A DNA stretch of 64,000 nt from Streptomyces sp. cg36 (lineage in GTDB: Bacteria; Actinomycetota; Actinomycetes; Streptomycetales; Streptomycetaceae), in the NCBI RefSeq assembly GCF_041080675.1, contig NZ_CP163520.1, positions 6,973,501 through 7,037,500 on the forward strand. The letters are read 5' to 3'. The notes below the pieces were generated by a model. It saw nothing but the letters and a program-made list of their open reading frames with translations. It was not told the DNA's origin and did no database searches. Positions 18,833 to 26,958 of the stretch are shown here, in pieces (the first letter of the stretch is position 1; every line of letters starts with the position of its first letter). Both the position numbers and the translations under genes were made by a program.

Positions 18833-19656
18833 GACTGGACCTTGGGCAGCGGTCCGATCCACTGCTCGTAGATCTTCTTGTACGTGCCGTCGGCCTTGGC
18901 GTCCGTGATCGCCTTGTTGATGGCGTCGAGCAGCTTGGTGTTGCCCTTCTTGACCGAGAAGCCGTACTGCTCACCGGTGGAGATGTTGTCCACCACGGCG
19001 AACTGGTCGGCGTTGGCCTTGTCCTTGAGCCAGCCCTGGACGACGGGGTAGTCGATCACCACGGCGTCGACCTGGCCGGTGCGCAGCCCGTTGAGCACCG
19101 CGTCCGAGCTCTCGAAGGCGACCGGGTTGAAGCCCTTGCCGCGGGCGTAGCTCTCGCCGGTGGTCTCGGCCTGGGCGCCGAGCTTCTTGCCCTTGGCCTT
19201 GAGGTCGGCGAGCGAGGTGACGCCGCTCTTCTTGGTGGCGAGGAGCGCCTGGGTGGCGTCGAAGTAGGGGACGGAGAAGTCGACGTTCTTCTTGCGCTCG
19301 TCGGTGATGGTCATGCCGGCGGCGGCCAGGTCGCACTGGCCGGAGTTGAGGAAGGCGCCGGTCTTGAAGTTCTCGAACGGGGTGTCGAGGATCTTCTGCT
19401 CCACCTTGAGGTTCTTGGCGACGAGGTCGACGAGCGAGACGTCGAACCCGACGACCTTGCCGTCGCGCTCCGACTGGAACGGTGGATAGGGCAGATGGGT
19501 GCAGGTGGTCAGCTTGCCCTTCTTGACCACCGGCACACCCCCCGCGGCCTCCCCGGAGCCGCCGCCGCTGGACGAGCAGGCGGCGGAGGCGAGCAGCAGC
19601 CCCGCAGTGGCTGCCGCGGTGGCGAGATTGCGGATACGGTGGGCCGTCCTGGTCAC
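18829..19656 (-). CDS. Amino acid ABC solute-binding lipoprotein
   Basis: This 275-residue protein opens with a lipobox signal peptide (LLLASAACSSSGGG), so it is lipid-anchored outside the membrane. The body is a type II periplasmic-binding fold of the glutamate/glutamine family: LPYPPFQSERDGKVVGFDVSL, FKTGAFLNSGQCDLAAAGMT and VNFSVPYFDA-like segments. The start GTG at 19656 follows a GGAGGT ribosome site. It is the first gene of the uptake operon and probably sets substrate specificity. Confidence 0.93.
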   Translation of the reverse strand: MTRTAHRIRNLATAAATAGLLLASAACSSSGGGSGEAAGGVPVVKKGKLTTCTHLPYPPFQSERDGKVVGFDVSLVDLVAKNLKVEQKILDTPFENFKTGAFLNSGQCDLAAAGMTITDERKKNVDFSVPYFDATQALLATKKSGVTSLADLKAKGKKLGAQAETTGESYARGKGFNPVAFESSDAVLNGLRTGQVDAVVIDYPVVQGWLKDKANADQFAVVDNISTGEQYGFSVKKGNTKLLDAINKAITDAKADGTYKKIYEQWIGPLPKVQS

Positions 19657-19878
19657 GGTTGACCTCCATGAAATACGGGGGTGGCTGAGGAGCGGAACCG
19701 TTCAGCCATGATCGTATGAGACTGGGGGTGACTTCGCCGTGGAACGCGGCAGGCGCGCCGGTGGGGTCATCCGTACACCCGGTGCCGGGTCACGGGCCGA
19801 CAGGGCCCGGCGACACGGTCCAACTTGGCCATCTAGGCTGATCATTGACAGTTCACCAGGCCCCAGGAGACACATCCC

Positions 19879-20700
19879 GTGACTGAGAACCCGGCGCACC
19901 TCGACGCTCCCGAGCACGTTCGGAGCAGAATCAACACCTCCCAGCCGCACACCGCCCGGATCTGGAACTACTGGCTCGGCGGCAAGGACAACTACGAGGT
20001 CGACCGCGAGGTGGGCGACCAGATCCGCGGCCTGCACCCGGGCATCGGCGACTACGCCCGCGCCGACCGCCTCTTCCTGGGCCGCGCCGTGCGCCACCTG
20101 GTCGCCGACCGCGGCATCCGCCAGTTCCTCGACATCGGCACCGGGCTGCCGACCGCCGACAACACCCACGAGGTGGCCCAGCGGATCGCCCCCGAGTCCC
20201 GGATCGTCTACGTGGACAACGACCCGCTGGTGCTGGCGCACGCCCGCGCCCTGCTGACCAGCACCCCCGAGGGCCGGACCGACTATCTGGACGCGGATCT
20301 GCGGGACGCGGCGAGCATCCTGGAACACGCCTCCAAGACGCTCGACTTGAGCCGGCCGGTCGCGCTGATGCTGCTCGGCGTGGTGATCTTCATCGGGGAC
20401 GACGAGCAGGCGTACGGCCTGGTCCGGGATCTGATGGACGCGCTGGCCCCCGGCAGCTTCCTGGTGCTCTCGCACACCGTGACGCACCCGGACATGCCGG
20501 ACGTCGACGAGGCGGTGGCGTTCTGGAACGAGCACGGCACGCCCAAGCTCACCCAGCGCACCCCCGAGCAGACCGCCCGCTTCTTCGACGGCCTGGAACT
20601 GCTGGAGCCCGGTGTGGTCTCGTGCTCGCGGTGGCGGCCCGAGGACGGCGGCCTGCCCGACGAGGTGGCCATGTTCGGCGGCGTCGGCCGCAAGGGCTGA
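19879..20700 (+). CDS. SAM methyltransferase, PF04672 type
   Basis: This 273-residue protein carries the family opening NTSQPHTARIWNYWLGGKDN and LDIGTGLPTADNTHEVA for SAM binding, followed by VYVDNDPLV and LDADLRD. This is the actinobacterial PF04672 methyltransferase family (about 270 residues). Its substrate is unknown. CAGGAG precedes the GTG start. Upstream, ATCTAGGCTGATC contains a possible -10. It is not obviously coupled to its downstream neighbour. Confidence 0.9.
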   Translation: MTENPAHLDAPEHVRSRINTSQPHTARIWNYWLGGKDNYEVDREVGDQIRGLHPGIGDYARADRLFLGRAVRHLVADRGIRQFLDIGTGLPTADNTHEVAQRIAPESRIVYVDNDPLVLAHARALLTSTPEGRTDYLDADLRDAASILEHASKTLDLSRPVALMLLGVVIFIGDDEQAYGLVRDLMDALAPGSFLVLSHTVTHPDMPDVDEAVAFWNEHGTPKLTQRTPEQTARFFDGLELLEPGVVSCSRWRPEDGGLPDEVAMFGGVGRKG

Positions 20701-20875
20701 CCGGGGCCGGGACCGCCCCGGCACTTCCTGGTACATACATGGGTCTGGCTTTGCCATTGCGGGGGCACTCCCGCCGGGATGTCCCCGCAATGCGCGAATT
20801 CGCACCGAGCGTCGCTTCACCGCACCTTGGAACAAGGTTGACCAACATACGGACGGCGACGGCGGGTTGCGGACG

Positions 20876-20881
20876 TAGGTT
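20876..20881 (+). promoter_or_regulatory. -10-like TAGGTT before the DUF6445 gene
   Basis: TAGGTT is 7 nt upstream of the ATG at 20889, and no ribosome site is seen, consistent with a leaderless transcript. I found no convincing -35. Confidence 0.4.
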
Positions 20882-20888
20882 CGGCCGC

Positions 20889-21560
20889 ATGCCCCCCAAA
20901 CCCTCCGTACTCCCGGTCCTCCCGTACCGCAAACCCACGCTCGGCCGGGACTACTGGGTCATCGACGACGTGTTGCCCGATCCCGACGCGGTGCGCGCCC
21001 GCTGCCTGGGCCGGGACGACTGGGTCGAGGGGTATCCCCGCAAGCCCGAGACCTGGCCGGGGCTGCGCACCATGCCGGGTCTGGAGCCCGCCGAGCTCGG
21101 CCGGGTGGAGCGGCATGTGCGCAAGGCGACCGGCGCGCGCGAACTGTGGCTCCAGCAGGCGCCCGGCGGCGCCACCCTCAACCACAACTGCGTCCAGGTC
21201 GTGGGCAAGGACGAGTGCGAGCCGCGCCCGCACACCGACTCCCGGGCGCTGTGCCGCTACGCGGCGGTGCTCTACCTCAACCCGGCGGTGCCCAAGGACT
21301 GCGGCACCAGCTTCTACCGGCAGAGCCTGCCCGGCGGGGTGCTCGGCGGCAACCTGGTGGCGGCGCCGCACAACAACCTGGTCGAGGCGCTCGGCACCCG
21401 GTTCGTACCGGGGGACTCCTTCACCGAGGACGTCCGCGTCGCCCACCGCTACAACCGGCTGCTGCTCTACAACGCCAACATGATCCACAGCGCCACCGGC
21501 TACGCGGGCACCACCCTGGAGGACAGCCGGATGACGGCGGTCTTCTTCTGGATGGCGTGA
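20889..21560 (+). CDS. DUF6445-type, 2OG-Fe(II) oxygenase-like protein
   Basis: This 223-residue protein has PHTDSRALCRYAAVLYLN (an HxD-type site) and, near the C-terminus, NMIHSATGYAGTTLEDSR. These resemble the H-x-D...H iron ligands and 2-oxoglutarate Arg of prolyl-hydroxylase-type enzymes. I match it to DUF6445; no substrate is known. Its start is the ATG at 20889. It converges on the PrmC-like gene, with a strong shared terminator between. Confidence 0.72.
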   Translation: MPPKPSVLPVLPYRKPTLGRDYWVIDDVLPDPDAVRARCLGRDDWVEGYPRKPETWPGLRTMPGLEPAELGRVERHVRKATGARELWLQQAPGGATLNHNCVQVVGKDECEPRPHTDSRALCRYAAVLYLNPAVPKDCGTSFYRQSLPGGVLGGNLVAAPHNNLVEALGTRFVPGDSFTEDVRVAHRYNRLLLYNANMIHSATGYAGTTLEDSRMTAVFFWMA

Positions 21561-21586
21561 CGCGCGGACCGACGGCGTGACGGTGT

Positions 21587-21617
21587 GGGGCGGCCCCCAG
21601 TGGAGGGGGACCGCCCC
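21587..21617. terminator. Bidirectional hairpin between convergent genes
   Basis: GGGGCGG/CCGCCCC and CCCCC/GGGGG form a long nested stem with one bulged A and a 6-nt loop. It lies between convergent genes ending at 21560 and 21710, so it can serve both strands. Confidence 0.75.
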
Positions 21618-21709
21618 GTCGTCGTCCGGGGAGTGCGCGGGCCTCCGCCCGGTGCGCCGAGCGCGCGTGCCGGGCGCCGCCGGGCGGACCCGCAGGTGAC
21701 GGCGGGCCG

Positions 21710-22495
21710 CTACGGCCTGGTCGCGACCACGACCGTGGCGTACCGCTCCTCGCAGGTCGCCACGCGCGCCACGAGACCGCCGCCGCGCACCGCGGCCAGC
21801 GCCGCCGGCACCTGCCGCTCGCTCGTCTCGAAGAGCAGATGCCCGCCCGGCGCCAGCCAGCGGGCCGCCTCGGCGCTCACCCGGCGCAGTACGTCGAGGC
21901 CGTCGGCCCCGCCGTCGAGCGCCACCCGGGCCTCGTGCTCGCGCGCCTCCGACGGCAGCAGCGCGATCTCCCCGGTCGGCACGTACGGGACGTTGGCGAG
22001 CAGGATGTCGACGCGCCCGCGCAGCCCGCCCGGCAGCGCCTCGAAGAGATCGCCGCGGTGGACGCGCCCCCCGGCGGCGCCCACGTTGCGCCGGGCGCAC
22101 TCGACGGCGGCCGGGTCGATGTCCGCCGCGTGCAGCTCGGCCGCGGCGAGCCCGGCCGCCAGCGCCGCGCCCAGCGCCCCCGAGCCGCAGCACAGGTCGA
22201 CCACCACCGCGCCCGCCCCGGCCAGCGCGGCGGCCTGCTCGACCAGGAACTCGGTGCGGCGCCTCGGCACGAAGACGCCCGGGTCCACCGCCACCCTGAC
22301 CCCGCAGAACTCCGCCCAGCCCAGCACGTGTTCCAGCGGCAGCCCGGCCACCCGGCGCAGCACCATCGCCGTCAGCTCGGCCGGGGTGCGGGCGGTCTCG
22401 GCCAGCAGCCGGGCCTCGTCCTCGGCGAAGACGCATCCGGCCGCGCGCAGCCGGTCGACCACGGCGTCCGGGGGAGGGGTGGTAATAGGTCTCAC
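21710..22495 (-). CDS. PrmC-like N5-glutamine methyltransferase
   Basis: This 261-residue protein starts at GTG 22495. It has an N-terminal helical domain and VDLCCGSGALGAAL for SAM binding. The substrate-loop motif is NVPY (LLANVPYVPTGE), where PrmC/HemK enzymes have NPPY. Because the canonical second residue is Pro, this paralogue may have a different glutamine-containing target, or be weakly active. Release-factor methylation is only inferred from fold. It is divergent from the monooxygenase at 22592. Confidence 0.82.
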   Translation of the reverse strand: MRPITTPPPDAVVDRLRAAGCVFAEDEARLLAETARTPAELTAMVLRRVAGLPLEHVLGWAEFCGVRVAVDPGVFVPRRRTEFLVEQAAALAGAGAVVVDLCCGSGALGAALAAGLAAAELHAADIDPAAVECARRNVGAAGGRVHRGDLFEALPGGLRGRVDILLANVPYVPTGEIALLPSEAREHEARVALDGGADGLDVLRRVSAEAARWLAPGGHLLFETSERQVPAALAAVRGGGLVARVATCEERYATVVVATRP

Positions 22496-22579
22496 CTGCG
22501 GTTTCAGGGCCGGTTCGGATCGGGGGCGCGGCCACCCTACCGCCGGGCGGGCCGGAGGGCCGAGTGAATAAACCGTGCA

Positions 22580-22585
22580 TAGAAT
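22580..22585 (+). promoter_or_regulatory. TAGAAT -10, leaderless start of the monooxygenase gene
   Basis: TAGAAT lies exactly 6 nt before the ATG at 22592, inside TGCATAGAATGACGCA, and no Shine-Dalgarno is present. This fits a leaderless promoter. Confidence 0.5.
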
Positions 22586-22591
22586 GACGCA

Positions 22592-22915
22592 ATGATCTTT
22601 ATCGTCGTCAAGTTCCCCGTAAAGCCCGAGCACGCCGAAGAGTGGCCGCAGCACGTCGCCGAATTCACCGAAGCGACCCGCGCGGAGCCGGGCAACCTCT
22701 GGTTCGACTGGTCGCGCAGCCTGGAGGACCCGAACACCTACGTCCTCGTCGAGGCGTTCCAGGACGACGCCGCTTCGGCGCACGTCGACTCCGACCACTT
22801 CCGGGCCGCCATGGAGACGATGCGCCCGCTGCTGCGCCGCACCCCCGACATCGTGAGCACGACGATCGAGGGTGCGACGGGCTGGAGCGCCATGGGCGAG
22901 CTGCGGATCGGCTGA
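22592..22915 (+). CDS. ABM-domain quinol monooxygenase-like protein
   Basis: This 107-residue single-domain protein belongs to the antibiotic biosynthesis monooxygenase (YgiN/PA3566-like) fold: MIFIVVKFPVKPEHAEEWPQ, GNLWFDWSRSLEDPNTYVL and HVDSDHFRAAMETM. Such dimeric ferredoxin-like proteins oxidise quinols or handle small aromatics without cofactors. Length is normal. Its upstream region is shared with the PrmC-like gene. Confidence 0.87.
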   Translation: MIFIVVKFPVKPEHAEEWPQHVAEFTEATRAEPGNLWFDWSRSLEDPNTYVLVEAFQDDAASAHVDSDHFRAAMETMRPLLRRTPDIVSTTIEGATGWSAMGELRIG

Positions 22916-22940
22916 GTCCGCGCGCGCCGTGCGGTGGCCG

Positions 22941-23366
22941 TCACTTCACGGTGACGGTCACCGTCGGGGAGACGGTCTTGCCGCTCATCACCCGCAGCTC
23001 CTCCTTGCCCTTGGTGTTCACCTTGTAGTCGAGCGAGTAGCTGCTGCCCTGCTTGACGGTGGTGTCGGCGTGCAGGGTCGTCCACTTGCTCCCCTTCTTG
23101 TGCTGGAGCACGACCTTGCTGCCGATGGACAGCCCCTTGGACCGGCCGGTGAAGGTGACCTTGTCGCCCACCTTCGCCTGGGTCTCGCTCGCCTTGATGG
23201 TGAGCGAACCCGCCGTCGCGGAGGCGGACTTGCTGCCGCTCGGCGACGGCTTCGGGCTGGGAGCCGCCGCGGACGCGAAGGCGCTGGAGCCGCCCGCGAG
23301 CAGGGCGACGGAGAGGAGACCGGCCGCGGCCATCCGGGCACAGCGGCGGGTCGGAGTGGAATTCAC
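22941..23366 (-). CDS. Secreted Ig-like domain protein
   Basis: This 141-residue protein has a cleavable signal peptide (ARMAAAGLLSVALLAGGSSAFASA) and a Ser/Pro/Lys linker. One bacterial Ig-like beta-sandwich follows (SLTIKASETQAKVGDKVTFTG to RVMSGKTVSPTVTVTVK). No catalytic residues are seen, so it is probably an exported binding or cell-surface protein of unknown ligand. It converges on the ABM gene and is divergent from the methyltransferase at 23441. Confidence 0.75.
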   Translation of the reverse strand: MNSTPTRRCARMAAAGLLSVALLAGGSSAFASAAAPSPKPSPSGSKSASATAGSLTIKASETQAKVGDKVTFTGRSKGLSIGSKVVLQHKKGSKWTTLHADTTVKQGSSYSLDYKVNTKGKEELRVMSGKTVSPTVTVTVK

Positions 23367-23440
23367 GATGGATTTCTCCCGTCTCGGCGGCTCCCCTTCC
23401 GGCCGATTGGTGGCTTTTCCGAGGCTATATGCTGAGGCCG

Positions 23441-24157
23441 ATGTCCGCTTCCCAGGGCCCTACGCTCCGTGAACTAGCCGTCCAGGCGCTGTCTTCGGTC
23501 GAGCACGGCTACGACCTGCTGGCGCCGAAGTTCGACCACACCCCGTACCGCACGCCCGAGCCGGTGCTGGGCGCCGTGGCCCGGGTCCTCGGCGCGCTCG
23601 GCCCGTTCGGCCGGGGCCTGGACCTGTGCTGCGGGACCGGGGCGGGCCTGCCGGTGCTGCGGGCCGTGTGCCGGGAGCGGATCACCGGCGTGGACTTCAG
23701 CACGGGCATGCTCACGGTGGGCCGCGCCCGCGCGCCCGGCGCCGCCGACTGGGTCCGGGCCGATGCCCGCGCCCTGCCGTTCGCCCCGGCCGCCTTCGAC
23801 CTCGCGGTGAGCTTCGGCGCCTTCGGGCACTTCCTGCCGGGGGAGCGGCCGGGCCTGTTCGCGCAGGTCCGCTCGGTGCTGGCGCCCGGCGGCCGGTTCG
23901 CCTTCCCGATCGCGGCGCCCGCCCGCCCCGGCTCGTCCGGCTACTGGAGCCTGCTCGCCTTCGACACCGCGATGCGGGTGCGCAACGCGGTGTGGCGGCC
24001 CCGATTCGTCATGTACTACCGGGACTTCGCGCTCACGGACGTGGTGCGGGAGCTCGCCGACGCCGGGTTCCGGGTGGAGCTGTACGCGTTGGACGAGCTC
24101 GGCCGGCGGCCGGACGGCAGCCCCCGCTGCCGTCTGGTGGTCGCCACCGCCGTCTGA
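23441..24157 (+). CDS. Class I SAM-dependent methyltransferase
   Basis: This protein of about 238 residues carries LDLCCGTGAGLPVLRAV (SAM motif I), ITGVDFSTGMLTVGRARA, WVRADARALPFAPAAFDLAVSFG and an ALADAGF-type C-terminus. This is the UbiE/Methyltransf_11 layout. I chose the ATG at 23441 because GAGG precedes it; an ATG at 23429 is also in frame and overlaps a TATAT stretch. The substrate is not predictable. Confidence 0.88.
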   Translation: MSASQGPTLRELAVQALSSVEHGYDLLAPKFDHTPYRTPEPVLGAVARVLGALGPFGRGLDLCCGTGAGLPVLRAVCRERITGVDFSTGMLTVGRARAPGAADWVRADARALPFAPAAFDLAVSFGAFGHFLPGERPGLFAQVRSVLAPGGRFAFPIAAPARPGSSGYWSLLAFDTAMRVRNAVWRPRFVMYYRDFALTDVVRELADAGFRVELYALDELGRRPDGSPRCRLVVATAV

Positions 24158-24247
24158 TCCGGGGCCCTCAGCTGCGACGATGACGGCTGGTGACCGTACG
24201 GTTGGCGAGGGGTGACGACCGGCCGTACGGTGGCGGAGGTGCTTTCC

Positions 24248-24280
24248 ACCGGCCCGCCGCCGTCCGTGCGGCGGGCCGGT
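24248..24280 (+). terminator. Perfect 13-bp hairpin
   Basis: ACCGGCCCGCCGC and GCGGCGGGCCGGT make a perfect stem around a 7-nt loop. It lies about 90 bp past the methyltransferase stop and 25 bp before a small gene, so it may be a terminator or a leader attenuator. There is no T-run. Confidence 0.6.
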
Positions 24281-24304
24281 GCTCGACAGACTCGGGGTCA
24301 CGAG

Positions 24305-24508
24305 GTGAACACCGTGCCCTCCGTGCACTTTCCCCTGATGCTCGCCCTCTCGCTGGGCGCCTTCTTCCTCTGCCGCAAGGGCGGGACCAAGATCTCGCAC
24401 GCGCTGATCTGCGCGGGCTTCGGCTTCTACTTCGCCGACACCGCCGCCGCGCCCTCGCTGCACAGCGCGGTCAACTCCGTGATGGGCATGCTCGGGCAGC
24501 TGGGCTGA
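24305..24508 (+). CDS. Small membrane protein
   Basis: This protein of about 67 residues starts at GTG 24305, or at GTG 24314, which has GAGGTG 6 nt upstream. It has a hydrophobic segment (LMLALSLGAFFLC) and a second (ALICAGFGFYFADTAAA). The charged RKGGTKIS loop between them suggests two short helices. I do not recognise the family; small proteins of this type are widespread in Streptomyces. The 13-bp hairpin just upstream may influence its expression. Confidence 0.6.
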   Translation: MNTVPSVHFPLMLALSLGAFFLCRKGGTKISHALICAGFGFYFADTAAAPSLHSAVNSVMGMLGQLG

Positions 24509-24545
24509 GCCGCCGGGCCGTTGCCCGGGGCCCGGCCCCCGCCGC

Positions 24546-26075
24546 TCACGCGTCCGGCACCCAGCTGCCGTGGAACCCGAGCGGGACCCGGCCCGGCAGA
24601 TGGATGCGGGCCAGCGGCCTGCCGGTGAAGTCCTGCGCCGCCAGGATCAGCAGATCGGCCGCCCCGCGCTCCGGATCGTGCACGTACGCCAGGGTGTAGC
24701 CGTCGTCCTCGGCGGCCCCCGGCGCCGGGTCCGGGCCGTGGGCGGGCACGAACACCGCCTCGCCGACGGCCGCGCCGCGCGGCAGCCGGTGCGCCTGCGT
24801 GGTGCCCCGCAGGAGGTCGTGCTTGAGCAGGGCGTTGCCGAAGGAGCGGTCCGGCGGCACGCCGTCGGCCGTCAGGTACGCGGTGGACATCGCGGCGGTG
24901 GACGCCGTGTAGCCGTAGCGGTGGCGCCGGGTCACCAGCGACTCGTTGAGGCGCGGGAACTCCTGCGGCCGGTCGTCCAGGCGCCGGGTGCGCACCCGGC
25001 CGCGGGCCAGGTCGATCGTCCAGCGGTCCAGGGAGGCGGTGCCGAGCGCGGTGGGCCCGTCGGACCCCTTGCCCGCGACGAAGAACGGCGCCGGGAAGGT
25101 GGTGAGGTCGACGACCACCGAGTCGCCCTCGTCATAGGCGTTGAGGGTGTGCGAGTAGAAGACCGGGTCCACCTCGAACCAGCGCACGCTCCCGCCCGCC
25201 CGGGGCAGCACCCCCACCCGTGCCGGATGCCGGTCGTTCCACACGTACGGCACGGGCGCACCTGCCTCGGCGGCGGCCGGGTCGAAGGTGACCGGGATGT
25301 CGAAGACGACCACATGGCGCTCGGTGAGCGCGAAGTCGTGCATCATCGGCGCGTCCGCGACCGGGACGCGGGTCGTCCGGGCCACCCGCCCGGTGCGGTC
25401 GACCACCAGGTGCCGGACGTGGTCCCAGGTGGGGTAGTAGGTGATCGCGTGCAGCTCGTCGGCCCGGGCGTCGTACTTGGTGTGCGCGGTGAACGCGCCG
25501 TCGAGCGTGCCGCGGAAGTCGTACGGGCGCAGGGTGTTGAGCTCGCCGTCGAGTTCGTACGGCCGCGGCCCGCTCTCCTGGAGCGCCAGGATGCGGCCCT
25601 TGTACGGGACGACGTGGGTGTTGCAGGCGAAGTCGTCCTCGGGGACCGGCCCGGGGTGGGACTCGCCGAGCTTGCGGCTCACGGCGGCCGACCTCACCCA
25701 CCGGTTGCGGTACCACTCGGCCCGCCCGTCGCGCAGCCGCACCCCGTGCACCATGCCCTCGCCCAGCATCCAGTGGTGCGCCCGGGGGTCCTCCAGGCCG
25801 AGCACATTGGGGCCGGTGCGCAGGTAACGGCCGTTCAGGGAGCGGGGGATGCGCCCGGTGACCGGCAGGTCGAAGGCGGTCAGCTCCTCGGTGGCGGGGG
25901 CGAACGGCCCCTGGAGGAAGGGGAACCGGGAGGCGGGCGGGTTCGTCGCGGTCGTCGTCCCCGCGGCCCCGCGTGCCGCCGCCGTCGCCGTGCCGCCGCC
26001 CCGCGCTGCCAGCCACCCCGCGGCGGCGGCGCCCGCCGCGCCGCGCAGTACGTTCCTCCGTGAGTGAGCGTTCAT
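24546..26075 (-). CDS. Tat-exported carotenoid oxygenase
   Basis: This 509-residue protein begins with a twin-arginine signal (SRRNVLRGAAGAAAAGWLAA). The rest is an RPE65/CCO-type beta-propeller that cleaves C=C bonds in carotenoids or stilbenes. Four Fe-binding His positions appear in HTKYDAR, MMHDFALTE, FYSHTLNAYDEGD and the C-terminal GFHGSWVPDA. Most bacterial members are cytoplasmic or membrane-bound, so Tat export is notable: the folded metalloenzyme may work outside the cell on plant-derived substrates. It is divergent from the SsgA-like gene. Confidence 0.9.
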   Translation of the reverse strand: MNAHSRRNVLRGAAGAAAAGWLAARGGGTATAAARGAAGTTTATNPPASRFPFLQGPFAPATEELTAFDLPVTGRIPRSLNGRYLRTGPNVLGLEDPRAHHWMLGEGMVHGVRLRDGRAEWYRNRWVRSAAVSRKLGESHPGPVPEDDFACNTHVVPYKGRILALQESGPRPYELDGELNTLRPYDFRGTLDGAFTAHTKYDARADELHAITYYPTWDHVRHLVVDRTGRVARTTRVPVADAPMMHDFALTERHVVVFDIPVTFDPAAAEAGAPVPYVWNDRHPARVGVLPRAGGSVRWFEVDPVFYSHTLNAYDEGDSVVVDLTTFPAPFFVAGKGSDGPTALGTASLDRWTIDLARGRVRTRRLDDRPQEFPRLNESLVTRRHRYGYTASTAAMSTAYLTADGVPPDRSFGNALLKHDLLRGTTQAHRLPRGAAVGEAVFVPAHGPDPAPGAAEDDGYTLAYVHDPERGAADLLILAAQDFTGRPLARIHLPGRVPLGFHGSWVPDA

Positions 26076-26332
26076 CCGTGGGCCCCCTGGTCCGGTCGTC
26101 CGTGCCGATCTGTCGTGGACGATCCTGCTCCGGGGGCCCGGCGCCGGTCAGGAGGGCTGGACACCCGACGGGGGTGGTGCCAGGCCCCCTGTTCCGGGCG
26201 CGGCCCCGCGCCCCGCGCCGCCCGGCCCATTCGGGTCTTTCGCACGAAATCTCAGCCAAGGTGTTGAATGTGTGACTATTGAGATGGTGTGATGCCGGTC
26301 ACAGATCGGGAGTGGCAGCAAGGAGCGAGTCG

Positions 26333-26749
26333 ATGTCCACCACCGTCGAAGAATCCGTTCTGGCCCGCCTCGTCACCGACGCGCCGCACGGCGTCGCCAT
26401 CCCGGTGGCCCTCGGCTACAGCGGGCGCGACCCGCTGGCGGTCACGATGACCTTCCCGCCCGAGGTCTCCCTGCACGACGAGGGTGTGACCTGGGTGTTC
26501 GCCCGCAATCTCCTCGACGAGGGGCTGCGCGCCCCGGCCGGCGCCGGCGATGTGCACGTCTGGCCGCTCGGGGCCGCCCGGACCATGGTCGAGCTGCGCT
26601 CGCCGGACGGTCTGGCGCTCCTCGAATTCGGCACCTCGGCCCTGCGGCGGTTCCTCTTCCTCACCTACGCGGCGGTCTCCGCCGAGGCGGAGAACCAGGA
26701 CCTCGACATGGACGGGGCCCTCGCCGAGCTGCTGGGCGAGACCCGGTGA
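26333..26749 (+). CDS. SsgA-like sporulation/cell-division regulator
   Basis: This 138-residue protein starts at ATG 26333, with AAGGAG 7 nt upstream. It has the SALP family marks VPVALGY..DPLAVTMTF, VTWVFARNLLDEGLRAPAGAGDVHVWP and LLEFGTSALRRFLFLTYAAV. SALPs (SsgA-SsgG) control septation, peptidoglycan and spore maturation only in morphologically complex actinomycetes. It is not SsgB, which differs in its C-terminal half, and I cannot assign it to a numbered SALP. Confidence 0.88.
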   Translation: MSTTVEESVLARLVTDAPHGVAIPVALGYSGRDPLAVTMTFPPEVSLHDEGVTWVFARNLLDEGLRAPAGAGDVHVWPLGAARTMVELRSPDGLALLEFGTSALRRFLFLTYAAVSAEAENQDLDMDGALAELLGETR

Positions 26750-26769
26750 GCCCGGAGTAGGGCGCGCCC

Positions 26770-26801
26770 GCACCCCCCGTCCGCGGCGGGGCGGGGGGTG
26801 C
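26770..26801 (+). terminator. GC-rich hairpin after the SsgA-like gene
   Basis: GCACCCCCCG and CGGGGGGTGC form a perfect 10-bp stem with a 12-nt loop, 20 bp beyond the stop at 26749. Confidence 0.7.
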
Positions 26802-26958
26802 GGCCCCGGGAGTGCGGCGGCGCGCCGGCTCCTCGCACGGCCGAGCCCATGTGGCCCTCCGGATGCCGCAGTTGAACGATCCGGCGGCGCTCCGTCCGGA
26901 CGCCGGTCCTGGCGCTAGTTTGCTGCACCGGACCATTTTGCGAAGGGCATGAACCACC

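Noticed and set aside
23429-23440. Upstream ATG at 23429 as start of the methyltransferase
   Set aside because: It overlaps a TATAT promoter-like stretch and lacks a ribosome site, while 23441 has GAGG before it.
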